Assembly (NCBI GenBank): GCA_049794535.1
Contig: JBARCX010000119.1
Span: 1-22,472, forward strand
Direction of reading: 5' to 3'
Origin: JBARCX01 sp049794535
GTDB lineage: Bacteria > Pseudomonadota > Gammaproteobacteria > Xanthomonadales > Rhodanobacteraceae
Length of the DNA stretch: 22,472 nt
Part shown: piece after piece, positions 1 through 7,305 of the stretch
Numbering within the stretch: the first letter of the stretch is position 1
How the letters are laid out: each line of letters starts with the position of its first letter
Notes under the pieces: model-generated
The model's input: the letters and a program-made list of their open reading frames with translations, nothing else
Databases searched by the model: none
Told to the model about the DNA's origin: nothing
Made by a program: the position numbers and the translations under genes

Positions 1-468
1 GAGCAGTACGGGCCGCGCCTCCAGCCCCAATGCCTGCGCTTCGCGCCATTCGGTCAGTGGCTTGTCGCCGGTGAGGCGGAAGCGCTGTCCCGCGTGTAGC
101 TCAGGCACCAGGTAGTGATAGTTGGTATCGAACCACTTAGTCATTTCCAATGCGTGTAGCCCGCTGCCACCACGAGCCATGGCGAAATAGCCGGCGAGTG
201 GGTTGGTTGTCAGCAAAGGGCGATAGCGATCGGGCACAGCGTCGAACAACACGGCGGTGTCGAGCACGTGGTCATAGAGCGAAAAATCGTTCACCGGCAC
301 GATGTCGACGCCTGCATTGCGTGCCCGCTGCCAATGGCGTGCGCGCAACTCGCTAGCGGTGTCGAGGAGGCTGCTGGCTTTGCCGTCCTGCCAGTAGGTT
401 TCCAGTGCGCGTTTCAATTCGCGTCGGCGCCCCATGCGTGGGAAGCCGAGATAGGTAATGCGTGTCAT
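1..468 (-). CDS. metE: 5-methyltetrahydropteroyltriglutamate-homocysteine methyltransferase (cobalamin-independent methionine synthase), N-terminal part
   Basis: MetE transfers the methyl group of 5-methyl-tetrahydropteroyl-triglutamate to homocysteine in the cytosol, the last step of methionine synthesis, without B12. The minus frame gives 156 residues before leaving the window. It begins MTRITYLGFPRMGRRRELK and carries ELRARHW, VNDFSLYDHVL and EMTKWFDTNYHYLVPE, which align closely with the N-terminal domain of E. coli MetE. The zinc-binding C-terminal half lies outside the window. The ATG at 468-466 follows an AAGAGGA ribosome site about 9 bases upstream, and that site lies in one arm of a hairpin (477-504). 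A cobalamin riboswitch precedes the gene, so B12 should repress it. This implies a B12-dependent MetH elsewhere in the genome (inference). The family assignment is secure. Confidence 0.96.
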   Translation of the reverse strand, partial: MTRITYLGFPRMGRRRELKRALETYWQDGKASSLLDTASELRARHWQRARNAGVDIVPVNDFSLYDHVLDTAVLFDAVPDRYRPLLTTNPLAGYFAMARGGSGLHALEMTKWFDTNYHYLVPELHAGQRFRLTGDKPLTEWREAQALGLEARPVLL

Positions 469-476
469 GTGATGAA

Positions 477-504
477 TTCCTCTTGCAGATAAAGCAAAGA
501 GGAA
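477..504 (-). promoter_or_regulatory. Hairpin sequestering the metE Shine-Dalgarno
   Basis: On the minus strand TTCCTCTTTGC (504-494) pairs with GCAAGAGGAA (486-477), with one bulged base and a 7-base loop. The right arm contains the AGAGGA ribosome site of metE. When formed, the stem would block initiation. This fits the expression platform of a translation-regulating riboswitch. The pairing is seen directly; its coupling to the aptamer is inferred. Confidence 0.55.
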
Positions 505-554
505 CGAAGGGCGGCGCGCCGACAGCTATCGCTGACTGCGTTGAGCCGTCGACC

Positions 555-572
555 TTCGCCCCCGCGGGCGAA
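555..572 (-). other. GC-rich hairpin in the metE leader
   Basis: TTCGCCC and GGGCGAA form a perfect 7-bp stem around a 4-base loop between the aptamer and the metE start. No T-run follows, so it is not a classical intrinsic terminator on either strand. It may be part of the riboswitch expression platform or a structural spacer. Confidence 0.4.
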
Positions 573-689
573 CCGGCTTCAACGCGAGGCGACACAGCAC
601 GCACCGCAACCTGTGCGATGACATGCTCGGATCTCCCCGCGGAGACGCCAGGCCGTGCGAAACCCGGTATCGCTTGCGCGACCCTTGGG

Positions 690-855
690 TTCCGGCTGAG
701 GCAGGTCTTCGGACTCGTGGACTTGGCGCATATCGCACCGCCTACTGTTCGTCGCTTCCCGGGCATGCCCAGTGCGATGACGAAGGTCGTTTCCACATAC
801 CGCTGCGGGGCAGTGCCGGATTCCCACCGGCTTCCCTTTTCATTTCATCTCTCTA
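690..855 (-). promoter_or_regulatory. Cobalamin (adenosylcobalamin) riboswitch aptamer
   Basis: Read on the minus strand, the leader contains GGGAAGCCGGTGGGAATCC, then GGCACTGCCCCGCAGCGGTA, GGGCATGCCCGGGAAG, and finally the B12 box CCGAAGACCTGCC at about 703-715. These are the conserved cobalamin-aptamer blocks, in the right order and spacing. The element lies between a promoter candidate (890-918) and metE and has the same orientation, so B12 should shut off the B12-independent enzyme. Exact ends are approximate because P1 was not folded. About 220 nt separate the B12 box from the metE ATG. Confidence 0.92.
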
Positions 856-889
856 TTCGGATAAAAAGATGAAAACCTTAGCGTGGCGG

Positions 890-918
890 AAAGTAGCCGT
901 CTGAATGGCTGAAGTCAA
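890..918 (-). promoter_or_regulatory. Candidate promoter of the riboswitch-metE transcript
   Basis: On the minus strand TTGACT (918-913) and TACTTT (895-890) are separated by 17 bases, just downstream of dusB and upstream of the aptamer. The -35 matches the consensus in 5 of 6 positions, but the -10 is poor (3 of 6). It is placed mainly by position. Confidence 0.35.
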
Positions 919-942
919 ACAGGCTGGGCGAAGGGAGGCTGC

Positions 943-1929
943 TTAGGCAGCTGCGCGCAGGCCGTCGGCCAGAGCGGCAAAGTAGTCGCGAGTCAACCGC
1001 AGCTGCTCGTGCGCACTCTCTGCACGATTGGCCACGTTGCGGAACGCCGCGTTCTCAGGGCGATCTTTCGCATACCAGCCCAGATGCTTGCGAGCGATGC
1101 GTACCCCGGCCTGCTCGCCGTAGAACGCATAAAGATGCTCGAGATGGCCGAGCAGGATTTCCGCGACTTGCTCTGGCGTGGGTTCAGACAAACACTCGCC
1201 TGTGGCGAGGTAGTGCGAAATCTCGTTGAAGATCCAAGGACGGCCTTGGGCGCCGCGACCGATCATCACAGCGTCAGCGCCAGTGACATCGAGTACGTGT
1301 TTGGCTTGTTGCGGTGTGGTGACATCGCCGTTGGCGAGCACAGGGATACGAACAGCCGCCTTTACGGCTGCGATGGTGTCGTACTCGGCTTCGCCTTCGT
1401 ACTTGTCGGCGCGGGTGCGGCCATGCACGGCCAGCGCAGCGATGCCGTTGTCCTCGGCGATGTGCGCGATGCGCAAGGCATTCTTGTGTTCGCGATCCCA
1501 GCCGGTGCGGATCTTGAGCGTGACAGGAACATCGACCGCATCGGCCACGGCTTTCACGATGCGCGCCACCAGTGGTTCGTCTTGCAATAGCGCGGAACCC
1601 GACCACACGTTGCAGACTTTCTTGGCCGGGCAACCCATGTTGATATCGATAATCTGCGCGCCGTTGGCCACGTTGAAGCGTGCGGCTTCGGCCAGCATGG
1701 TGGGGTCATAGCCGGCGATCTGTACGCTCACCGGTTCGGGTTCGCCCAGGTGATCCATCCGCCGCAACGATTTGCGCGTTTGCCACAGCCGCGGATCGGC
1801 GGTGGTCATTTCCGACACGGCCAGCCCCGCCCCCATCCGCTTGCAGAGCAGGCGGAAGGGTTTGTCGGTAACACCCGCCATGGGGGCGAGCACCACCGGT
1901 GGATCGATGAGGTAGGGGCCGATTTGCAT
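943..1929 (-). CDS. dusB: tRNA-dihydrouridine synthase B
   Basis: DusB is an FMN enzyme that uses NADPH to reduce a uridine in the tRNA D-loop to dihydrouridine. The 328-residue product is the usual length. It shows the TIM-barrel start VVLAPMAGVTDKPFR, INMGCPAKKV with the catalytic cysteine at residue 100, VTLKIRTGW, VHGRTR, IPVLANGDV and MIGRGAQGRPWIF, closely following E. coli DusB rather than DusA or DusC. The gene stands alone here: in E. coli dusB is followed by fis, but below it lies only the metE leader. No Shine-Dalgarno precedes the ATG at 1929, and a TACAAT box ends 6 bases upstream (1936-1941), so a leaderless mRNA is possible. Confidence 0.96.
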   Translation of the reverse strand: MQIGPYLIDPPVVLAPMAGVTDKPFRLLCKRMGAGLAVSEMTTADPRLWQTRKSLRRMDHLGEPEPVSVQIAGYDPTMLAEAARFNVANGAQIIDINMGCPAKKVCNVWSGSALLQDEPLVARIVKAVADAVDVPVTLKIRTGWDREHKNALRIAHIAEDNGIAALAVHGRTRADKYEGEAEYDTIAAVKAAVRIPVLANGDVTTPQQAKHVLDVTGADAVMIGRGAQGRPWIFNEISHYLATGECLSEPTPEQVAEILLGHLEHLYAFYGEQAGVRIARKHLGWYAKDRPENAAFRNVANRAESAHEQLRLTRDYFAALADGLRAAA

Positions 1930-1935
1930 GGGTCT

Positions 1936-1941
1936 ATTGTA
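1936..1941 (-). promoter_or_regulatory. Candidate -10 box of dusB (leaderless)
   Basis: TACAAT on the minus strand matches the sigma70 -10 consensus in 5 of 6 positions. It lies so close to the dusB ATG (1929) that the expected start of transcription falls at or next to the A of the start codon. The nearest -35-like TTGGCA (1967-1962) is 20 bases away, longer than the ideal 17. Confidence 0.35.
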
Positions 1942-1973
1942 GCTGGACGCCTGTGAGGGGGTGCCAAAGACGA

Positions 1974-1979
1974 TATGAT
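1974..1979 (+). promoter_or_regulatory. Candidate -10 box of the diguanylate cyclase gene
   Basis: TATGAT (5 of 6 consensus bases) lies upstream of the GGDEF gene, divergent from dusB. Transcription from it would start near 1986. That leaves the ribosome site AGGGGTGGG (2000-2008) and the ATG at 2015 on the message, which favours the ATG over the upstream TTG. No good -35 was found. Confidence 0.3.
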
Positions 1980-2014
1980 CAGGGCGATTGGCACTTGACA
2001 GGGGTGGGTTGCCG

Positions 2015-3793
2015 ATGGTGTTGGTAGTGATGGGGATGTTGCTGTTGTCGGGTGCACCGTCGGCGACGGTTACGCCATCGATGAATGAGCTGCGCGGTAG
2101 CGCAGTGACGCGTCCTCACGGACTGATTGCAGACGTACGCCAGCAACTCGACCAGGCCGGTCATAGCCTGGTGCCCGCGCGTGAGCGTGCTTTGCTGTGG
2201 GGCATGGGCACGGCGGCTATCAATGTGAACGATGATCCCGCACTGGCCGAGGCCACGCTGCGGCTGGATGGTCTGGTTGCCGCCAGCAAGGACCCGGTGG
2301 CTGCAGCGGCTGCCGGTTTCCTGCGCGCACGGCATGACATTGCCAACGGTATCGGCGATGGATTGGGCGAGGCGCTGCAAGCAGCGAACAAGGTGCTGGG
2401 CGTTTCCGATCCTCAAATCGTCGCCTGGGCTCGCTTTCAGTTATGCGATGCCTATGCTCTGAATGAGCGGGCGGACAAGGCCGTGCCGCTTTGTCGTGAG
2501 GCTGAAGCTACCTACCGATCGGTAGGGGACGAGTGGGGTATTGCCGATGCCGAGAACGACGAAGGTATCGCCCTGGCAACGCGTGACCGCGTCAACGAAG
2601 CCACCGCGGTCTTCGAGCGCTCACGCCAGCGCTTTACCGACATTCATGCACCCGAACTGGCGGCGATGGTTGGCGACAACCTGTCCCAGATGTATTTGAA
2701 GCTCGGGCGTGCGCGCGAGGCGTTGCATCTGTCGCAGACATCGCTCACACAAGAAATCGCCGACGGTCGAATCAGTGACTCGCTAGGTTCCAGAACCGAC
2801 ATTGCGCGCGCGTTGGTGGCATTGGGGCATCCGCGGCAAGCCTATGCATGGATGCGTGCAACGGTCGCCAGTGCACGTGCCGCCGGCATCAATGGCCAGT
2901 TGGCCGACATGCTGCAAGTAGAGAGCACGTTGGCCGAGGGGCTGGGCGAATGGAAGCAGGCACTGACTGATGAGCGCGAAGTGGTAAAGCTGGTCAATGC
3001 CACCAATACGCCTGCATTACACGCGTTGGAGACGGAGCTGGAGCAGCGTTATGCCGCACGTGAAAAGGAGCTTCGCATCAATGATCTGGAGCGTGATAAC
3101 CGGCTCAAGGATCTGGAGCTGAAGGAAGCACAGGCAGAAGCCGCACGGCGCGCTGAGGGACAGCAGAGGCAGAAGCTGGCCAACCTTGTGGTGACCCTGG
3201 TGGCGGCTGGGCTGGTCGTCGTTGCAGGTCTGTTGTTTCTGTTGCTGCGTTCACAGCGTCGACATGCTGCTGAATTGCGTGCACAGGCGCTGCGCGATCC
3301 GCTGACCGGCATCGACAATCGTCGCGCCTTCCAGCAGCGTGCCATGGGATTGATTGCGCTTCACCACGATGTGCAACAGCGGCCACATGTGTTGATGCTG
3401 ATCGACTTCGACCACTTCAAGCGCATCAACGATAGCGTGGGTCACCCGCAGGGGGATCGCGTGCTGGAGGTGGTCAGCGAGTATCTGCAGGGTGCTGTCG
3501 ATGGCGCGGGTCATATCGCGCGCATTGGTGGCGAAGAATTCGCGGTGCTGTGCCCACGCTTTGGTGCGGAGGCCGGCATGCGATTGGCGGAGAGGCTGCG
3601 GGCAGGCGTGGCCGCCATGGCGCTGCCGGCAGATGTTCAGGTGGCGCAAGTTACGGTCAGTATTGGTGTGGCGCTATTCGATGGCGTGCGCTGCCATGAC
3701 CTTTCCAGTTGGATGCGCGCCGCCGACGCGGCGCTGTATTCCGCCAAGTCATTCGGGCGGGATCGAGTCGTGGCAAGCGTACTGGTTAGCTGA
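2015..3793 (+). CDS. Membrane TPR-type GGDEF diguanylate cyclase
   Basis: The protein should make cyclic di-GMP from two GTP. It has 592 residues from the ATG at 2015, chosen for the AGGGGTGGG ribosome site 6 bases upstream; a TTG at 1988 would add nine residues. Order of parts: short hydrophobic signal, helical TPR-like sensor region (about 40-335), coiled coil rich in E, R, K and Q (about 340-385), one membrane helix (about 389-411), then GGDEF (about 425-590). The GGDEF domain has DPLTGIDNRRAF, LIDFDHFKRIND and an intact active site GGEEF (505-509). The RxxD inhibitory site usually found 5 residues before GGEEF reads DGAG, so product inhibition through that site is unlikely. The TPR part probably senses a periplasmic signal; the ligand is unknown. 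An exported histidine phosphatase gene follows after 24 bases. Confidence 0.9.
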   Translation: MVLVVMGMLLLSGAPSATVTPSMNELRGSAVTRPHGLIADVRQQLDQAGHSLVPARERALLWGMGTAAINVNDDPALAEATLRLDGLVAASKDPVAAAAAGFLRARHDIANGIGDGLGEALQAANKVLGVSDPQIVAWARFQLCDAYALNERADKAVPLCREAEATYRSVGDEWGIADAENDEGIALATRDRVNEATAVFERSRQRFTDIHAPELAAMVGDNLSQMYLKLGRAREALHLSQTSLTQEIADGRISDSLGSRTDIARALVALGHPRQAYAWMRATVASARAAGINGQLADMLQVESTLAEGLGEWKQALTDEREVVKLVNATNTPALHALETELEQRYAAREKELRINDLERDNRLKDLELKEAQAEAARRAEGQQRQKLANLVVTLVAAGLVVVAGLLFLLLRSQRRHAAELRAQALRDPLTGIDNRRAFQQRAMGLIALHHDVQQRPHVLMLIDFDHFKRINDSVGHPQGDRVLEVVSEYLQGAVDGAGHIARIGGEEFAVLCPRFGAEAGMRLAERLRAGVAAMALPADVQVAQVTVSIGVALFDGVRCHDLSSWMRAADAALYSAKSFGRDRVVASVLVS

Positions 3794-3820
3794 GCCGTTC
3801 CCCCATGCAGAGGCCTGATG

Positions 3821-4453
3821 ATGACCAAGACGTTACGTAAGTTTTTGTGCGGTTTGTTTGTGTTGCCTGCGTTGACATTGTCAGCTCAGGCATTGGCGCA
3901 TCACGGCGATAAAAGCGCACATGGCCTGCGCAATGTCACCGTACTGATCGTGCGGCATGCCGAAAAGCCTGACCAAGGCAGTGGGCTCAGTCCGCAGGGT
4001 GAGCAACGCGCCGAGGCCTATGCCAGTTATTTCGACCCGCTGCAGCTGGATGGTGAGAGCCTGGTGCCGCAGCGTTTGATCGCGACGAGCGACAGTAAGG
4101 ACAGTGAGCGGCCGCGACTGACCCTTACACCACTTTCCCAGCGTCTGCAGTTGCCTATCGAGCAGCCCTACGCCGACGACCAAGTCGACAAGCTCGTTAA
4201 GTCGCTGGACAAGGATAATCAGGCATCTGTGGTGCTGATCGCCTGGCATCACGGACATATCGACAAATTGATTGATGCCTTTGGCGGCGATGCCAAGAAA
4301 CTGACTGGTGAGAAATCATGGCCAGGTAGTGTTTATGACTGGCTGATCGTGCTGCGCTTCGATGATCGTGGACAATTGATCGAATCGCGCAGTGAAAAAG
4401 TGCAAGAGCATTTGCTGCCTGGTGATGGCAGCGATGCATCGGCTGGCGGCTGA
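3821..4453 (+). CDS. Exported histidine phosphatase superfamily protein
   Basis: The 210-residue product starts with a signal peptide (MTKTLRKFLCGLFVLPALTL, then SAQALA), so it is probably periplasmic. The mature part has the branch-1 histidine phosphatase motif VRHAEKP (Arg45, His46 the phospho-acceptor), a second conserved Arg in ERPRLTLTPL, and AWHHGH (142-146) with the second catalytic His. The substrate cannot be told from sequence. The second of two adjacent ATGs (3818, 3821) is preferred because it is better spaced from the GCAGAGG ribosome site. It lies 27 bases behind the diguanylate cyclase and is probably co-transcribed. A strong palindrome follows. Confidence 0.82.
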   Translation: MTKTLRKFLCGLFVLPALTLSAQALAHHGDKSAHGLRNVTVLIVRHAEKPDQGSGLSPQGEQRAEAYASYFDPLQLDGESLVPQRLIATSDSKDSERPRLTLTPLSQRLQLPIEQPYADDQVDKLVKSLDKDNQASVVLIAWHHGHIDKLIDAFGGDAKKLTGEKSWPGSVYDWLIVLRFDDRGQLIESRSEKVQEHLLPGDGSDASAGG

Positions 4454-4464
4454 TTGATGCATTG

Positions 4465-4505
4465 CCCCTCTCCCGTCGGGAGAGGGGTTGGGGTGAGGGT
4501 TCGGG
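4465..4505 (+). repeat. Palindrome plus flanking motif, probable dispersed repeat acting as terminator
   Basis: CCCCTCTCCC (4465-4474) and GGGAGAGGGG (4478-4487) form a perfect 10-bp stem with a 3-base loop, followed by TTGGGGTGAGGGTT. The combination of a C/T-rich palindrome with GGTTGGGGTGAGGG is, from general knowledge, a widespread intergenic repeat in proteobacterial genomes. It sits between convergent genes (phosphatase plus, nupG minus), where it could terminate transcription from both sides. No second copy is in the window. Confidence 0.6.
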
Positions 4506-4535
4506 ACTTGCGCAGCCTTTCTCGCCGCGAAATCC

Positions 4536-5807
4536 TTACGGCAAATCACTACTCGTATGCAGGCCCTGAATGGTGCCCGGTACGTGCTTGTGTTTGAACA
4601 GCACGAAGAACAGCACCGCCACGATTAGCGAATACAGCGCAAAACTCGTCCAGATGCCGTACCAGTCCTTGCTGCCATCGGCATGGGTGAAATAGATCTC
4701 GATGATCAGGCCGCTGAGTGAGCTGCCCAGCACCGCGCCGATACCGTTCGTCATCAGCATGAACAGGCCTTGCGCGCTGGCGCGAATCGACGCGTCACAT
4801 TGCCCCTCGACGAACAGCGAGCCGGAGATGTTGAAGAAGTCGAACGCCATGCCGTACACGATGCACGACATGATGATCATCCACAGGCCCGAGCCAGGGT
4901 TGCCGTAAGCGAGCAGACCGAAGCGCAACGTCCAGGCCAGCATGCTGATCAGCATCACCGTCTTGATGCCGAATCGCTTCAGGAAGAACGGAATGGCGAG
5001 GATGAACAGCGTCTCTGAGATTTGCGAAATCGACATGATGATGGCCGGATAACGCACGGCCACCAGGTTTTTGTACGCATCGACATTGGCGAAATCATGC
5101 AGGAAGGTATCGCCATAGGCATTGGTCAGCTGCAATGCAGCGCCCAGCAATATGGCGAAGATGAAGAACGTCGCCATCTTCGGATTCTTGAATAGTGCGA
5201 ACGAGGTCAGGCCCAGCGTCTCGAGCAGTGATCGATGCGAGCGGATTTCCATCTTCGGCAAGCACGGCGGCAGCGTAAAGGCATACAAGCCAAGCAGCAG
5301 CGCGGCGCCGGATGCGACGTAAAACTGGCCTGTTGTTGTTTCGAGGTGCAGCAGGCTGACCGTCCATAAGGCGGCGATGAAACCTATGGTTCCCCAGACG
5401 CGTATCGGCGGATACACCGTCACCACATCTTTTCCGGCACCTTTGAGTGCTGAGAACCCCACCGCGATCGACAGCGAGATCGTGGGCATGTAGCACATCA
5501 TGTTGAGCAACATCACCCAGAACAGGGTATGCGGGTTGTTCACCGTCGGCACCAGAAACAGCACCACAGCGCCTGCGATATGCAGCAAGCCGTAGAGCTT
5601 TTCCGCGTTGATCCAGCGGTCGGCGATCATGCCCATGATCGAGGGCATAAACAGCGAGGCGATGCCCATCGTCGAAAAGATCGCGCCGAACTGTGCGCCC
5701 GACCAATGCCGGTTCTGAAACCAGTAAGCGCCAATGGTAAGCAGCCACGCACCCCACACGTAGTACTGCAGGAAGTTCATGGCAATCAGGCGGAGCTTGA
5801 GGTTCAT
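4536..5807 (-). CDS. nupG: NupG-type nucleoside:H+ symporter (MFS)
   Basis: This is an inner-membrane proton symporter for purine and pyrimidine nucleosides. The 423-residue protein has about 12 hydrophobic helices and tracks E. coli NupG along its length. Shared stretches include LGIAA/MGIAS with FMPS.MG..ADRW, YPPIRVWGTIGFI, FALFKN.KMA.FFIF, IIMSISQISETLFIL, GMAFDFFNISGS and RASAQGLFMLMTNG. The ATG at 5807 (MNLKLRL) is chosen because it matches the NupG N-terminus; a TTG two codons upstream is less likely. It could be XapB-like (xanthosine), which is the same family. No nucleoside catabolic genes are adjacent. A 7-bp hairpin lies in the leader (5830-5851). Confidence 0.9.
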   Translation of the reverse strand: MNLKLRLIAMNFLQYYVWGAWLLTIGAYWFQNRHWSGAQFGAIFSTMGIASLFMPSIMGMIADRWINAEKLYGLLHIAGAVVLFLVPTVNNPHTLFWVMLLNMMCYMPTISLSIAVGFSALKGAGKDVVTVYPPIRVWGTIGFIAALWTVSLLHLETTTGQFYVASGAALLLGLYAFTLPPCLPKMEIRSHRSLLETLGLTSFALFKNPKMATFFIFAILLGAALQLTNAYGDTFLHDFANVDAYKNLVAVRYPAIIMSISQISETLFILAIPFFLKRFGIKTVMLISMLAWTLRFGLLAYGNPGSGLWMIIMSCIVYGMAFDFFNISGSLFVEGQCDASIRASAQGLFMLMTNGIGAVLGSSLSGLIIEIYFTHADGSKDWYGIWTSFALYSLIVAVLFFVLFKHKHVPGTIQGLHTSSDLP

Positions 5808-5829
5808 GGACAACGATCCAGCATGTGCT

Positions 5830-5851
5830 TTCCCCGTGTAAGGCCGGGGAA
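5830..5851 (-). other. Hairpin upstream of nupG
   Basis: TTCCCCG (5830-5836) and CGGGGAA (5845-5851) are perfect inverted copies around 8 bases, 23 bases before the nupG ATG. It may be an operator or an RNA hairpin. The rest of 5852-6024 shows no gene and no convincing promoter; a lone TTGACA at 5943-5948 lacks a good -10 at 16-18 bases. Confidence 0.3.
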
Positions 5852-6024
5852 CAGCCCCATAGCCACAAAGCTGGAGCAGGTTAGAGGAAGCCGCGGGCTA
5901 CCGGCAAGGCGCACTGCGGCGAGGTTTCGGCAGCTGCAAGCATTGACAATGGCAGCGTTCTGCGCGTGTCGTGGAGCAGAAATCGTTAGACTGGCCCTCG
6001 TCCCCGCCGAAGTGAAGAGTGCTC

Positions 6025-6657
6025 ATGAGCCTGTTTCTAACCATCGCGATCGTGCAGTTGATCGCCCTGCTCAGTCCCGGGCCGGATTTCTTCTACGTCT
6101 CGCAGACTGCCGTGAGTCGTTCACGACACGAAGCAATGGCTGGTGTGTTGGGCATCACCCTGGGCGTGGCGATCTGGGCGGCGCTGGCGCTGCTCGGTCT
6201 GCAGATTCTGTTACATCGGTTGTTCTGGCTGGAGCAGTTGATCGCCGTAGGTGGTGGCATCTATCTGTGCTGGATGGGCGTGAAAATGCTGCGCGGTGCG
6301 CTAGCCAAACCTACCGCTGCATCGACCGCAGAGCCCGTTGTGCAACTCATGGTGGGTTCCTGGCGCACCTTTCGCAACGGGCTATTCACCAATCTCGCCA
6401 ATCCCAAAGTAGTGATCTACTTCGGCAGCATCTTCTCAGCCTTTGTGGGTGACCGCCTCAGCACCGGTGCGCGCTGGGGACTGTGGGCGATGGTGGTCGT
6501 CGAGACATTGCTGTGGTTTTCGCTGGTGGCAGGTCTCTTCGCGCTGCCGGCGATGCGTCGCGGCTATCTGCGTATTCGCCATTGGATCGACGGCTGCGCC
6601 GGCGCCGTGTTCATGCTGTTCGGGCTGCACCTGATCTTTTCGCGCCGCGCCGCATAA
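6025..6657 (+). CDS. rhtC: Threonine/homoserine-type efflux protein, LysE/RhtB family (RhtC-like)
   Basis: The 210-residue inner-membrane exporter belongs to the LysE/RhtB superfamily (about 6 helices) and probably exports L-threonine or related amino acids. It is strikingly like E. coli RhtC: LLSPGPDFFYVSQTAVSRSR, GVLGITLGV, GGGIYLCWMGVKMLRGAL, GLFTNLANPKVVIYFGS, FVGDRLSTGARWG and FALPAMRRGY. The start at 6025 follows an AAGAG ribosome site (6015-6019); a GTG at 6019 would give MLMSLF and is possible. It is divergent from nupG. Substrate is inferred from the closest known homologue. Confidence 0.88.
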   Translation: MSLFLTIAIVQLIALLSPGPDFFYVSQTAVSRSRHEAMAGVLGITLGVAIWAALALLGLQILLHRLFWLEQLIAVGGGIYLCWMGVKMLRGALAKPTAASTAEPVVQLMVGSWRTFRNGLFTNLANPKVVIYFGSIFSAFVGDRLSTGARWGLWAMVVVETLLWFSLVAGLFALPAMRRGYLRIRHWIDGCAGAVFMLFGLHLIFSRRAA

Positions 6658-6668
6658 AACCCGCATAG

Positions 6669-6694
6669 GTTGGGATGAGTCCGCGAATCCCAAC
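6669..6694. terminator. Palindrome between convergent rhtC and glycosylase genes
   Basis: GTTGGGAT (6669-6676) and ATCCCAAC (6687-6694) form an 8-bp stem with a 10-base loop, 12 bases after the rhtC stop and 12 before the glycosylase stop. No T-run follows, so it may be a bidirectional terminator of low strength or a dispersed GTTGGG-type repeat. Confidence 0.45.
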
Positions 6695-6705
6695 GTCGGC
6701 AACCC

Positions 6706-7305
6706 TCAGCGAGTCGCCAGCAACGCAGCGACCAACCGACGCAGCTCCGGCAACAGCTCTGCCTCGAACCATGGGTTGCGCTTCAGCCACAGCTGATTGC
6801 GTGGGCTGGGATGCGGCAGCGGTAGCAAACCGTTGGCGAGATGTGTGCGCCAGGCGCGCACGTGATCAGTCAGGCTGACGCCACGTTGCTTGCCGAGTAG
6901 ACGGGCTTGCGCGTACTGGCCAATCGCTAGCGTAAGTTGCACTTGGCCAAGCAAGGGTAGTAGGCGCGGATGCCAGGTCGGCGCGCACTCGGGTCTTGGT
7001 GGTAGATCCCCGCCGCGACCTGTTCCGGGAAAGCAAAAGCCCATCGCCACAATCGCGATGCGTTGCGCGTCATAAAACGTGTCGCGATCTATACCGAGCC
7101 AATCGCGCAAACGGTTACCGCTAACATCATCAAACGGAATGCCGCTCAGGTGGACCTTACGCCCCGGCGCCTGGCCCACAATCAACAGGCGCGAAGTTGA
7201 CGATGCCTGCACCACAGGGCGTGGCCCCATCGGTAGGTGCGCTTCACACAAGCGACAAGCACGGATCTCGGTGAGCAACGCATCAAGCGGAGCAGTACGA
7301 CTCAC
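6706..7305 (-). CDS. Uracil-DNA glycosylase superfamily protein with four-cysteine (Fe-S type) pattern
   Basis: The 199-residue protein probably removes uracil (or a related deaminated base) from DNA. It has the N-terminal glycosylase motif LIVGQAPGRK (residues 41-50), then GIPFDDVSGNRLRDWLG, and the C-terminal HPSPRN motif. Cys17 and Cys20 (CxxC) plus Cys91 and Cys107 (15 residues apart) reproduce the spacing of the 4Fe-4S ligands in family-4 uracil-DNA glycosylases, so a cluster is likely. The motif-1 Gln replaces the Glu of typical family 4, so the exact subfamily and substrate are uncertain. The GTG start overlaps the TGA of the upstream FAD-dehydrogenase gene by 4 bases, so translation is probably coupled. 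Confidence 0.85.
   Translation of the reverse strand: MSRTAPLDALLTEIRACRLCEAHLPMGPRPVVQASSTSRLLIVGQAPGRKVHLSGIPFDDVSGNRLRDWLGIDRDTFYDAQRIAIVAMGFCFPGTGRGGDLPPRPECAPTWHPRLLPLLGQVQLTLAIGQYAQARLLGKQRGVSLTDHVRAWRTHLANGLLPLPHPSPRNQLWLKRNPWFEAELLPELRRLVAALLATR

Noticed and set aside
353..796. Minus-strand 147-residue frame through the riboswitch
   Set aside because: The sequence is fully explained by the cobalamin aptamer and metE leader. No family similarity.
1988..2014. TTG start giving nine more residues on the diguanylate cyclase
   Set aside because: The ATG at 2015 has a much better ribosome site, and the likely transcription start falls near 1986.
5529..6452. 307-residue plus-strand open frame overlapping nupG and rhtC
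   Set aside because: It is antisense to nupG and out of frame with rhtC, both clearly recognised. Composition is Arg/Ala-rich as expected of a shadow frame.
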